IMG/VR virus record: IMGVR_UViG_3300035698_003324
Coordinates: 1-30,602 of that record
From: a virus
DNA: 30,602 bases
Strand: one strand, 5' to 3'
In this document: piece by piece, positions 20,870 to 28,944 of the stretch
Layout of the letters: every line of letters starts with the position of its first letter
Numbering within the stretch: position 1 is the stretch's first letter
Translations under genes and position numbers: made by a program
Notes under the pieces: model-generated
Seen by the model: the letters and a program-made list of their open reading frames with translations, nothing else
The model's database searches: none
Told to the model about the DNA's origin: nothing

Positions 20870-20903
20870 ACCCACTTCGTGCACGGCGGAGTGGGTATTT
20901 TTT
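20870..20903 (+). terminator. Rho-independent terminator
   Basis: ACCCACTTCGT (20870-20880) pairs with GGCGGAGTGGGT in reverse order (20886-20896; seven Watson-Crick pairs from ACCCACT/AGTGGGT, then four more including G-U pairs) around GCACG, followed by ATTTTTT (20897-20903). It would end the early/middle transcript before the packaging genes. Confidence 0.85.
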
Positions 20904-20917
20904 CAAGAGGAGAATTA

Positions 20918-21448
20918 GTGGACATCGCCGACGAGAACAAAATAGCAATACACTACGTCAATCCAAACAACCTTATTCCTGCATCATACAATCCACGTCA
21001 AGCAACACAAAAACAATACAATGATTTAAAAACATCAATCGAGAAGTTCGGATTCAAAGAACCGATTATCGTTAACTCTGCAGAAGAGCGAAAGAATATT
21101 ATCATAGGCGGACACTTCAGAAATCGAATAGCGATCGACATGGGCATGACAACCGTTCCTGTTATTTATATGAACATCTCAGACATTGAGCTTGAGAAAG
21201 AATTTAATCTACGACTGAATAAGAACACTGGCGTTTGGGATTTTAATCTATTGGCAAACATCGATGATGTAATGCTGAAGGATGTAGGATTCAATCAATA
21301 CGAATTCGATAAGATGTTTCAACTCACTGAAGATGGAAAGAAATCAGTACCAGAAACCAGCGGCATTGTTAGGAAGGTTGTTTGTTGTCCAAAATGTTCA
21401 CACGAGTTTGACCTGAAAGGATATACAACGGAGGATGCAGATGGGTAA
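20918..21448 (+). CDS. ParB-like nuclease-domain protein with zinc-ribbon tail
   Basis: The GTG at 20918 is 5 nt after GAGGAG and gives 176 aa; an upstream ATG at 20879 lies in the terminator stem and is unlikely. The N-terminal domain is ParB/Srx-like: YVNPNNLIPASYNPRQ (residues about 12-27), LKTSIEKFGFKEPIIVN, and IIIGGHFRNRIAIDMGMTTVPVIYMN (about 59-84), where 'GghR.r' is the diagnostic motif. The C-terminus has CCPKCSHEFD, a probable zinc half-site. Phage ParB-like proteins often lie directly before terminase genes and may nick or bind DNA; no partition partner ParA is present. Confidence 0.78.
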   Translation: MDIADENKIAIHYVNPNNLIPASYNPRQATQKQYNDLKTSIEKFGFKEPIIVNSAEERKNIIIGGHFRNRIAIDMGMTTVPVIYMNISDIELEKEFNLRLNKNTGVWDFNLLANIDDVMLKDVGFNQYEFDKMFQLTEDGKKSVPETSGIVRKVVCCPKCSHEFDLKGYTTEDADG

Positions 21449-22019
21449 CGTATCAGAAATCGAAAAGCTTAAACGGAGATCGAAGGTTAAATCTTTAATG
21501 GCTAAAGGGCACACGTCCGCCGTTAAGATCTCAACGCTTTTAGGACACGACTATTCAACGGTATGCCGTGACATGGTCATCATTCGAAAGAAGCTGATCG
21601 AACGCATCACTGATAAGAAAGACGATGAGATCCGAGAGATGACTGGTCAAGGATACATGTCAGATATTGAAGAGATCAACGAGTTAATTGATAAATGTAA
21701 AAGAGAAGAAACAACAGTGAGCGAGCTTGAATCAAGCGGATCAACACAAGAGGCGACAGTCGATGCAAAGAATGTGTACAAGCGTAAGGTTAAGAAAACT
21801 GGAGTGTCGTACAAAGCATTGATCGGATTACTTCGATCAAAATTACAAGCACGTCAACAACTCGCAGAGCTCTATGGTTTAGTAAAAAGAGGCAGTGATG
21901 TAAATGTCAATCTAGGCATTCATGCAGAGATTGGAATCTCAATGAAGGAAATCGAGGAAACTGATGACGCAGACATTATCGCAACAGCAGAAGCAATCCT
22001 TAACAAGCCTGATCAGTAA
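21441..22019 (+). CDS. Terminase small subunit (probable)
   Basis: ATG 21441 is 5 nt after GGAGG and gives 192 aa; the ATG at 21435 overlaps that ribosome binding site. Residues 8-45 form a helix-turn-helix (KVKSLMAKGHTSAVKISTLLGHDYSTVCRDMVIIRKKL). The rest is charged and helical, with LIGLLRSKLQARQQLAELYGLVK (about 131-153), a usual feature of oligomerising small terminases. It overlaps the large terminase start by 56 nt. The role would be recognising the packaging site and loading the motor. No catalytic motif is expected. Confidence 0.68.
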   Translation: MGNVSEIEKLKRRSKVKSLMAKGHTSAVKISTLLGHDYSTVCRDMVIIRKKLIERITDKKDDEIREMTGQGYMSDIEEINELIDKCKREETTVSELESSGSTQEATVDAKNVYKRKVKKTGVSYKALIGLLRSKLQARQQLAELYGLVKRGSDVNVNLGIHAEIGISMKEIEETDDADIIATAEAILNKPDQ

Positions 22020-23580
22020 GTTTGATCCGAGGTTAAGATATGGCATCTATCATCATCGCACAACACGTGGCGAAAAGATGGTGTGGCATAGTCGTCCGTA
22101 CATGCATGCTCTCTATACTGACAAGAGCAAAGAAATTGTCATCAGAAAATCAGTACAGTGCGGAGTTACCGAGTGGCTCATCATTGACACACTAACGAAT
22201 TGCGAAAACGGATTAGCAGTCTTTTATGTTTTACCAACATTTAATCTCCGAAATACTTTTGTTAAAAATCGCATTGATAAGTTGTTTAATCGGGTACCTT
22301 ATTATGCCGCACAATTAAAGTTCGCAGGCGAAGCTGACAGCATGTCAATCAAGCATTACTCACTAGGCACAATGAAGTTCGTAGGATCAAACACGCCAAA
22401 AGAATTCGTAGAGTTTCCTGCAGATGGAATTGTCATCGATGAGTACGATCAATGCGAACAAGAAAACCTTGCCCTGGCACCAGACAGAATCAAATCATCA
22501 AAACATAAGCTCATCAGATATGTAGGCAATCCAACGCTTGAAGATTTCGGAATCGATCAAGAATATAAATACAGCGATCAAAAACAATGGGTTGTTAAAT
22601 GCGACGGATGCGGAGAACACCAGGCACTTGATTTCTTCACAATGGTAATGCAAGAGGTGTCAGAAAACGAATTCGAGATCAGAGATAAAGAGTGGAAAAA
22701 AGGATGCGGAAGAGATGTCAAGATGTACTGCCCTGCTTGCGATGCAGAGTTTAATCGATTACATAAAGACGCACACTGGGAACGACAAAACACCGAGAGC
22801 GATGTAAGCGGATACTGGTTTAATCGAATGATGGAGCCGGACACAACCATCGAAGAGATGGTAAAGATTTATACACGAGCAAAGACAGATCAGACTAAGA
22901 TGCAAGCATTTTATAATAGTGATTTAGGTACGCCGTACAGCCCAAAGAGCGTCAGCTTATCTGGATCATTACTCGACAGATGCGTCAAGGATTATGTTAT
23001 GCAATCAACAGCTGAAAATTGTGTGATGGGTATTGACGTGGGATCAGTGCTCCATGTCAAAGTGAGTCGTCTGGACGGCGACCAACGGCTCACTCAATTT
23101 GTAGGAACAGTTCCAAACTTTGAATCGATTGACAAGTTAATGAAAGACTACAACGTCGTAGTATGCGTTATTGATGGACTACCAGAAACACACGAAGCAA
23201 AGAAACTACGCAAACGATTCAGAGGCAGAGTATATCTGTGCACGTATCACAAGAGTGAAGGTGGCGTGCAAGAAATGAAAGTCGATAAGGTTGAAGGCAA
23301 GGTGCAAGTCGACCGCACGCAATCATTGGATGAAAGTCACTCCGATATCTTACTTCAAAAAAACATCTTCCCGAAGAACGCCAGAGATATTGACAGACAG
23401 AAGCCTGGCAAATACGGCGAATTTTATAATCAAATGATTAAACCTAAACGTGTGCTCGATGAGAAGCGTGGTTGTTTTATCTGGACAGATATTAAGCCCG
23501 ATCATTACAGACACGCAGATAACTACGAGAAAATCGCACAACAAATCCTCGGAAAGGTGCCAAGAATATGGGCTTTATAA
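21964..23580 (+). CDS. terL: Terminase large subunit, GpA type
   Basis: This 538-aa protein starts at an ATG after GAGGAAA. ATPase features are visible: a deviant Walker A at residues 61-70 (RKSVQCGVTEW, as in lambda gpA, which also lacks the classical GKT) and Walker B GIVIDEYDQ at about residues 155-163. A zinc ribbon, Cys213/Cys216 with Cys256/Cys259 (CDGCG...CPAC), is typical of GpA-family terminases. Nuclease acidic residues include Asp358 in MGIDVGS and Asp404 in VIDGLPE. GpA terminases usually cut cohesive ends. It is somewhat shorter than lambda gpA (641 aa). Confidence 0.88.
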   Translation: MTQTLSQQQKQSLTSLISKFDPRLRYGIYHHRTTRGEKMVWHSRPYMHALYTDKSKEIVIRKSVQCGVTEWLIIDTLTNCENGLAVFYVLPTFNLRNTFVKNRIDKLFNRVPYYAAQLKFAGEADSMSIKHYSLGTMKFVGSNTPKEFVEFPADGIVIDEYDQCEQENLALAPDRIKSSKHKLIRYVGNPTLEDFGIDQEYKYSDQKQWVVKCDGCGEHQALDFFTMVMQEVSENEFEIRDKEWKKGCGRDVKMYCPACDAEFNRLHKDAHWERQNTESDVSGYWFNRMMEPDTTIEEMVKIYTRAKTDQTKMQAFYNSDLGTPYSPKSVSLSGSLLDRCVKDYVMQSTAENCVMGIDVGSVLHVKVSRLDGDQRLTQFVGTVPNFESIDKLMKDYNVVVCVIDGLPETHEAKKLRKRFRGRVYLCTYHKSEGGVQEMKVDKVEGKVQVDRTQSLDESHSDILLQKNIFPKNARDIDRQKPGKYGEFYNQMIKPKRVLDEKRGCFIWTDIKPDHYRHADNYEKIAQQILGKVPRIWAL

Positions 23581-25616
23581 AGCAAACAATGACAAAAGTT
23601 TATACAGGACTTGCTCGCTTTGCGAGTGATCGTCTTGAGAAAACAGCAACAACAGGATCGTGGGAAAAGCTTTTCTCGATCGGGCAAGAATGGAATGCAG
23701 GCAACAAGGTAACAAAACCATACGCTCAGATATCAAATGTTTATAAGCCGGTCAAAGCCATAGCGGATAATATCAATAACGCCGAGCTCAAATTTCGTCG
23801 GAAGAAAGATAAGGAAGATGCGGAGGATCCTCGGCTCCGTGCATTGTTTGATAAGCCCAATCCTTTTATGAGTGGCAACGACTTCCTCCAAGCATGTGGA
23901 GGATTTCTTGCATTATACGGCGAATGCTTTGTGATTAAAACAATGAGCGTCGGACAGATGACAGGCGGCAAAAATCTACCAGCTGAGCTGTGGACATTCA
24001 ATCCTAAGAAATTTGTTCCAGTGGTTGAGAATAAGCAACTCATAGGATGGAAATATAACAATACATTTTATGCAAACCAAGAGATCATCCACGTCAAAGA
24101 CTTCAATCCATATTTCGAGCTGAGAGGATTAGATCCAACACTACCGATCGAGAAGATCATCGAGATCGATTGGCAGTCATTGATCTACAATAAAACATTT
24201 TTTGACAACGATGCAACGCCAGGCTTGGCACTTAAAACAGATCAGCCATTAACAGATGAGCAGATCGATCGAATGAAAAAGCAATGGGCGAAAACACATA
24301 GCGGTGCAAGCAAGGCACACAAGACAGCCGTGCTTGATTCAGGGTTAAGCATTGAATCGTTAGGATCTAAGAATCACAAGGAAATGCAATTCATCGAACA
24401 AAAGAGATATGCACGTGAAGAGATGCTCGGCATCTGGCGTGTGCCAAAAGCTCTATTCAATATCACTGAAGATTTAAACTATGCGACATTTGTAGGACAG
24501 ATGAAGATCTTCTGGATTTATGGATTGATGCCAACGCTTCGCAAAATTTCCGAAGGATGGAACAAAGATCTTATCGATCCATACAATGATCAGATTGAAG
24601 CCTGGTACGATCACAGCAACGCACCGGCGTTCAAAGAGGATTACGATAAGAAGGTCGATGGAGCTGTCAAGATGGTGTCAACATTAAGAGTGTCGCCATC
24701 AGAAGCGATCGAGAAGTTCGAGCTTGACATTCCGCACAGACCAGAACGAGATATCATTCTCGTTCCTTTTAACATGGTGCCGATGGAAACAATACTCAAC
24801 ACAGAGCCGCCGAAGGAAGATGATCCAAAGAAGGATCCGCCGAAAGATGATAAGAAATCTCTTGAGCAAGAGATGACAGAGCGTCAGAAAGTTGTTGCGA
24901 ATGAATTCATTAAGCAACACATGTTCACTGAGATGCAGATGGAGAAAGCACTTCGTTCATTCTTTTACGGACAACGCAACCGCCTACTGAAGGCGATCGA
25001 TGACCACTACGGAGCGAAAGCATATGTCAAGTTTAACTTTGACATTGTTTTTAATTGGGATAATGAAGAGGATGGATATAAAAGCAAGATGAGTCCACAC
25101 CTCGACTCAGCCGCAAGACGCGGATCCATAATCGCACAGAAACTCATTGAGGAAGAATTCAGCCAGGAACATGTTGATCTATTGATTGCAAGGGTTGTCG
25201 AAGATCGAACAGCCAAATCAGTAACGGTTATTAAAACACAACGGAAAATGGTAAACGATGCAATCGCGGCAGGACTAGCAGACGGAGCAACAACAACAGA
25301 AATGCAACAGCTGATAAAAGAAAACATCAAACACTCATACAAAAATACGTTGGCACGAGCACGTGTGATTGTAAGAACAGAAACAACAGCCGCCATGAAC
25401 GCCTCAAGCAACGCATACTACAAAGAGGCAGGCGTAAGAAAGAAACAATGGATCACAGCCGGAGATGGCGTCGTGAGAGATTCACACGCAAACATGCACG
25501 GAGAGATCGTTAATATAGATGATCAATTTTCAAATGGAAGCTTCCATCCAGGCGAAGGAATAAGCCCGGAAGAAGTTATTAACTGTAGATGCACTGAAGT
25601 ACCGGTGCTCGAATAA
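23568..25616 (+). CDS. Portal protein fused to MuF-like head morphogenesis domain
   Basis: This 682-aa protein overlaps the terminase stop by 13 nt. Residues about 30-420 are an HK97-type portal: KPVKAIADNINNAEL, FDKPNPFMSGNDF, the KRYAREEMLGIWRVPKALF block (about 278-300), and LNYATFVGQMKIFW. A Lys/Asp/Pro linker (about 405-430) leads to a helical part and then a MuF/SPP1 gp7-type domain at about 590-682: ARARVIVRTETTAAMNAS, KKQWITAGDGVVRDSHANMHGE, and FHPGEGISPEEVINCRCTEVPV. Portal and MuF are usually separate neighbouring genes; here no stop or frameshift interrupts, so it is a natural fusion. Confidence 0.88.
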   Translation: MGFIKQTMTKVYTGLARFASDRLEKTATTGSWEKLFSIGQEWNAGNKVTKPYAQISNVYKPVKAIADNINNAELKFRRKKDKEDAEDPRLRALFDKPNPFMSGNDFLQACGGFLALYGECFVIKTMSVGQMTGGKNLPAELWTFNPKKFVPVVENKQLIGWKYNNTFYANQEIIHVKDFNPYFELRGLDPTLPIEKIIEIDWQSLIYNKTFFDNDATPGLALKTDQPLTDEQIDRMKKQWAKTHSGASKAHKTAVLDSGLSIESLGSKNHKEMQFIEQKRYAREEMLGIWRVPKALFNITEDLNYATFVGQMKIFWIYGLMPTLRKISEGWNKDLIDPYNDQIEAWYDHSNAPAFKEDYDKKVDGAVKMVSTLRVSPSEAIEKFELDIPHRPERDIILVPFNMVPMETILNTEPPKEDDPKKDPPKDDKKSLEQEMTERQKVVANEFIKQHMFTEMQMEKALRSFFYGQRNRLLKAIDDHYGAKAYVKFNFDIVFNWDNEEDGYKSKMSPHLDSAARRGSIIAQKLIEEEFSQEHVDLLIARVVEDRTAKSVTVIKTQRKMVNDAIAAGLADGATTTEMQQLIKENIKHSYKNTLARARVIVRTETTAAMNASSNAYYKEAGVRKKQWITAGDGVVRDSHANMHGEIVNIDDQFSNGSFHPGEGISPEEVINCRCTEVPVLE

Positions 25617-25628
25617 GGGAGGACATCA

Positions 25629-26633
25629 ATGGCAAGAAAAGTAGCAAAAACAGAAGATGGACGCGACGTATATTCCCATGATTGCCCGGATCAAGAGCTC
25701 CGGATATCAGGCAAAGGTTTAAACGATAAAGAAATTGAAATGGTCGCAACGTCAGAAGCACTTGATCGAGAAGGCGAGATCATAGCAATCGACGGATGGG
25801 ATGTTAAGAATTACAAAAAGAATCCTGTGATCCTTGAAGCACATAACTACCGCCTGCCAGCAATCGCAAGATCGTCAGGTATGAAAATCGCTGATGGTAA
25901 AATGGTTTTAAAGATTGAATTCCCTGAAGATGGTGTCTACGACAGATCAGACATCTACCGAAAGCTATACAAAAGCGGATTCATGAAAGCCGGATCAATT
26001 GGTTTCTTACCAATCAAGTGGGAGTTTGGAGATTCAAAAGAAACGGAATACTGGAGAAAATTCACAGAGCAGGAAATGCTAGAATATTCATTAGTAACAG
26101 TGCCAGCAAATCCAGAGGCATTGATCGAAGATAAAAAAGGATTCACACAGGCGATGAAGGAAGGTGTCATCACAGGAAAAGAGCTTGATGCTTTAGTTGT
26201 TGGAATTTATAAAGCGATCGATTTAGAAATGAAATCATCAGGCATATACGTTCCTGCAGACATCACGCCGTTATTTAAAAAGGATGGTGGCAAAGATGAT
26301 GCAACAACCGATGCACCACAAGGCGATGATGAGCCCAAAGAAACACCGGGCGATGCTGGAGCCGGAGGAGATCAAACAGCAGGAGATGATAAACCAACGG
26401 AAGATAAACCGACGGAAGAGTCGAAAAAAGATAAAATGAAAAATCTTGTTAAGGACGCACTGCGTGAACTTAACCAGGAAGCAATAGACAGGGGTGTACA
26501 GCCAGAAGCCGTACAGCACTACTCAAATCTTTTACTTGGCATCGAGCCCAAAGAGGCAGATTCGAATGCAGGAAAGTCCAAGATTACGAGTGCCGACATT
26601 AAGCAAGTGGTTACGGATAGCCTCAAGTCCTAA
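25629..26633 (+). CDS. HK97-type prohead protease with scaffold-like tail
   Basis: This 334-aa protein starts after AAGGGAGGACATCA. The serine protease core includes MVATSEALDREGEIIAIDGW (residues 39-57), His72 in LEAHNYR, Ser123 in AGSIGFLPIKW, and EYSLVTVPANPEA (152-164), the standard set for herpes/HK97 maturation proteases. After about residue 215 comes an acidic, repetitive stretch (DKPTEDKPTEESKKDK) and a helical end, suggestive of a scaffold-like extension. It would cut the capsid delta domain during head maturation. It directly precedes the capsid gene, as expected. Confidence 0.88.
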   Translation: MARKVAKTEDGRDVYSHDCPDQELRISGKGLNDKEIEMVATSEALDREGEIIAIDGWDVKNYKKNPVILEAHNYRLPAIARSSGMKIADGKMVLKIEFPEDGVYDRSDIYRKLYKSGFMKAGSIGFLPIKWEFGDSKETEYWRKFTEQEMLEYSLVTVPANPEALIEDKKGFTQAMKEGVITGKELDALVVGIYKAIDLEMKSSGIYVPADITPLFKKDGGKDDATTDAPQGDDEPKETPGDAGAGGDQTAGDDKPTEDKPTEESKKDKMKNLVKDALRELNQEAIDRGVQPEAVQHYSNLLLGIEPKEADSNAGKSKITSADIKQVVTDSLKS

Positions 26634-26667
26634 GACCAAATACTCTAAGAAAGGAGAAATTAAAATT

Positions 26668-27969
26668 ATGAATCCAGAAGAATTAAAAAAAGCAATCGCT
26701 GACGCAGTAAAGGGCGGAGTTGCAGAAGTTGAGCAACGCATAACTGATAAAGTTAGTAAAACCGTCAAAGAAACTGTGACAGAGAAGATGGAAGATGTAA
26801 ACGCACGCATCGAGAAAATCGAAGCATTGCCAGCAGGAGCAACACCAGGCTCAGATATTCCAGCAGTACATGGGGAAAAATCATACGAAGGTTACGATCT
26901 TCGTGAGCAGGGCGAGGTCTTGCGAGAGAAAGTTCATACTTTGGGTAAAAAGTACGGCGATCGTTATATGCCGGCTATGAAGTCAGAGGAAGGATTTTTG
27001 AAATGGCAAAAGTTCTGTATCGACTATAAACTGGCAACAGTGAATAGAGATCCAGCGGCTATCGGTCGATTGATGACGGCTCAAAAAGCAGACATGTCTG
27101 AAGGCACTAATAATGTCGGTGGTTATTTGGTTCCGCCAGATTACCAAGCTGAAATTATTAAGCTTGTACGAGAGGACAGCTTCGCATTACAGGAATGTAA
27201 TGTTGTAGCAATGTCAGTTGATCAGCGTGAATATCCATCTGAAGCATCGCTTGTAACAGTTGCATGGGGAGCAGAGGCTGGCACGATTAGTCCTAGTAAC
27301 TCGACTTATGGTCAAGTATTACTAACGGCTAAGAAGCTGTCAGGTTTAACAAACGGAATATCAAATGAGCTATTGAACGATTCAGCATTCGACCTTGTGT
27401 CAATGTTGTCCGAACAATTCGCTTATGCGGTAGGACAAGAGTTAGACAATCAGGTTCTTAATGGAACTGGAGATCCAACTTCTGGTGTTTTGACAGCCAA
27501 AGCAGGATTCAGTGTAGTAATGGGTACGGGATTAACAAACTTCTCGGGCGTTACAGCAGATCACTTCCGATCAATGATTCGCAAACTTTCTAAGAAAGAT
27601 GCGGTCAATGGTAAGTTTATTTACGGAAAAGATATGCAATTTTACATTGATACGCTTAAGGATAATCAGTCACGGTACATTTATCGTGAGCCTGGCGATC
27701 CAGCCGCACCTGGTGCATTATGGTCACGACCTGTTATCGAAAGTGCTAACGCACCAGCAGAGGCAGACAGTGGCGTAAGTACAGCAGGAGCAGTGTTCGG
27801 AGATTTCAAGAAAGTTTATCTTGGTCGACGAAAAGGTGTCATGACATTGGACGCAGATCCGTATACAAACTTTGCAAAAGATCAGGTAAGATTCCGAATG
27901 ACCACTCGTTGGGCAATCGAAGTCGCACGTGCATCAGCATTATGTCGTTTAGTGACAGCCGGTGCATAG
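26668..27969 (+). CDS. Major capsid protein, HK97 fold
   Basis: ATG 26668 follows AAAGGAGAAA and gives 433 aa; earlier in-frame starts lie inside the protease gene. Residues 1-55 are a coiled coil (KKAIADAVKGGVAEVEQRI..., delta/scaffold domain). The capsid core begins near 145: EGTNNVGGYLVPPDYQAEII (N-arm), SALVTV-like SLVTVAWGAEAG, SGLTNGISNELLND and QELDNQVLNGTGDPTSGVL (P domain), and an ending DQVRFRMTTRWAIEVARASALCRLV typical of the family. It is the main head protein. The hairpin directly after the stop may stabilise this abundant mRNA. Confidence 0.93.
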   Translation: MNPEELKKAIADAVKGGVAEVEQRITDKVSKTVKETVTEKMEDVNARIEKIEALPAGATPGSDIPAVHGEKSYEGYDLREQGEVLREKVHTLGKKYGDRYMPAMKSEEGFLKWQKFCIDYKLATVNRDPAAIGRLMTAQKADMSEGTNNVGGYLVPPDYQAEIIKLVREDSFALQECNVVAMSVDQREYPSEASLVTVAWGAEAGTISPSNSTYGQVLLTAKKLSGLTNGISNELLNDSAFDLVSMLSEQFAYAVGQELDNQVLNGTGDPTSGVLTAKAGFSVVMGTGLTNFSGVTADHFRSMIRKLSKKDAVNGKFIYGKDMQFYIDTLKDNQSRYIYREPGDPAAPGALWSRPVIESANAPAEADSGVSTAGAVFGDFKKVYLGRRKGVMTLDADPYTNFAKDQVRFRMTTRWAIEVARASALCRLVTAGA

Positions 27970-27987
27970 CACTTGCTGATTATATAA

Positions 27988-28015
27988 GGGCGGTAGGCTT
28001 CGCGGCTTACCGCCC
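27988..28015 (+). other. Strong hairpin after the capsid gene
   Basis: GGGCGGTA (27988-27995) pairs perfectly with TACCGCCC (28008-28015); four further pairs, two of them G-U, continue inward to a TCGC loop. It is followed by ATGTTAAAAGG, with no T-run. It may stabilise the 3' end of the capsid mRNA, or partly terminate by another mechanism, lowering expression of the genes after it. Confidence 0.75.
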
Positions 28016-28033
28016 ATGTTAAAAGGATTTAAA

Positions 28034-28285
28034 ATGAAGAACATGACAGCTAAAGATTACATCACAATGGCACTCGGTGGCATCGCTCTGGTAATTGCAC
28101 TCGGCGGTGTTTTTACATTACCAGCACGAGTCGACAAGATCGAGAAGAGCATGGGTCGATTAGAAGTGTTAGTGCGACAGGATGAACAAATCAAAAATTT
28201 AAGATCAGACCTCGATGAGCAGAAGCGTGACAACAGAGATATGCATGGCAGGATGTGGCGAAGGATAGGAGGCGTATCAGAATGA
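28034..28285 (+). CDS. Small one-TM coiled-coil protein
   Basis: ATG 28034 is preceded by AAAAGGATTTAAA and gives 83 aa; the ATG at 28016 is part of the post-capsid hairpin edge and lacks a ribosome binding site. Residues 11-28 are hydrophobic (MALGGIALVIALGGVFTL), then a heptad-like helix follows (ARVDKIEKSMGRLEVLVRQDEQIKNLRSDLDEQ) with a basic end. The plan (short N-terminus, one TM, coiled coil) resembles small phage membrane proteins, including some holin-like or spanin-like ones. Position after the capsid gene and before glycosyltransferases is unusual for a lysis protein. Confidence 0.68.
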   Translation: MKNMTAKDYITMALGGIALVIALGGVFTLPARVDKIEKSMGRLEVLVRQDEQIKNLRSDLDEQKRDNRDMHGRMWRRIGGVSE

Positions 28286-28944
28286 AAGTATCGTGTGCGA
28301 TTAACTCAAAGAACCCAAACTACGACTGGCTTATTCAGACGTTGCAATCAGCAACAGCATTTGATGAAGTCGTTTGTTATTTTGACGGTACGCAGATTGA
28401 GAACCAGCGAACGATCGAAGGGAAAACATTTCCGAATCTGACCATTGTAGGCGACGGCATCGAACGAGATATCAAAGACGGATTCAATACGGCAATATCA
28501 AATACATCAAACGAGTGGGTGTGCTCATTCTGTGATGACGATTATTTTTTAGTGCCGGAAGTAATGAATTTAATAGAACGCATCAAGACGGATAACTTTG
28601 GAGATGGAGCTGACATCATTCACTTTCCTGTACAGACAGGCGGAGGACGATGGGGATCAGTAAAGGAAAACATTGGCGTCGGAGATTTTGTCAACGCTAA
28701 CTGCATACCTCACGGATCTTTTTTCCGCAGAAATGTATGGGATAAACTCGGCGGATACACAATGAACGAATGCTCGGACTGGAATTTCTGGCTACGTGCG
28801 GCGAAGGCAGGCTTTAAATTTAAACCATACGACAAGCCGATTTATTTCTTTAGACAAGGAACTGGAGAGCGATCAGCATATAACAAACAGCTCAAACAAC
28901 ATGGGCTTGATTCCTTGAGGAGATTGGTACATGAAAATTCATAA
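28282..28944 (+). CDS. GT-A (family 2-like) glycosyltransferase
   Basis: ATG 28282 overlaps the previous stop (ATGA), with AGGAGG upstream, and gives 220 aa. Motifs of GT2-type enzymes: NPNYDWLIQTLQSATAFDEVVCYFDGT (residues 11-37) and the metal-binding acidic cluster CDDDYFLVPE (residues 84-93). Later PHGSFFRRNVWDKLGGY and ECSDWNFWLRAAKAGFKF (about 143-180) match the acceptor-side 'g....r....v.GYde....e.D.dfwlR....G' block. It would transfer a sugar from a nucleotide donor in the cytoplasm. There is no membrane segment. First of three glycosyltransferase genes directly after the head genes. Confidence 0.8.
   Translation: MKVSCAINSKNPNYDWLIQTLQSATAFDEVVCYFDGTQIENQRTIEGKTFPNLTIVGDGIERDIKDGFNTAISNTSNEWVCSFCDDDYFLVPEVMNLIERIKTDNFGDGADIIHFPVQTGGGRWGSVKENIGVGDFVNANCIPHGSFFRRNVWDKLGGYTMNECSDWNFWLRAAKAGFKFKPYDKPIYFFRQGTGERSAYNKQLKQHGLDSLRRLVHENS

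Noticed and set aside
20879-20917. ATG at 20879 as start of the ParB-like gene
   Set aside because: It lies within the terminator hairpin and has no ribosome binding site; GTG 20918 after GAGGAG is much better.
24699-24920. 73-codon minus-strand frame in the portal gene
   Set aside because: Antisense shadow of the K/D/P linker region, Leu/Phe-rich without start signal.
26494-26667. Longer N-terminus for the major capsid protein
   Set aside because: It would lie inside the protease gene in another frame; ATG 26668 has a proper AAGGAG and starts the expected delta-domain helix.
27988-28015. Calling the post-capsid hairpin a Rho-independent terminator
   Set aside because: No T-run follows, and coupled genes continue immediately; kept only as a structural element.
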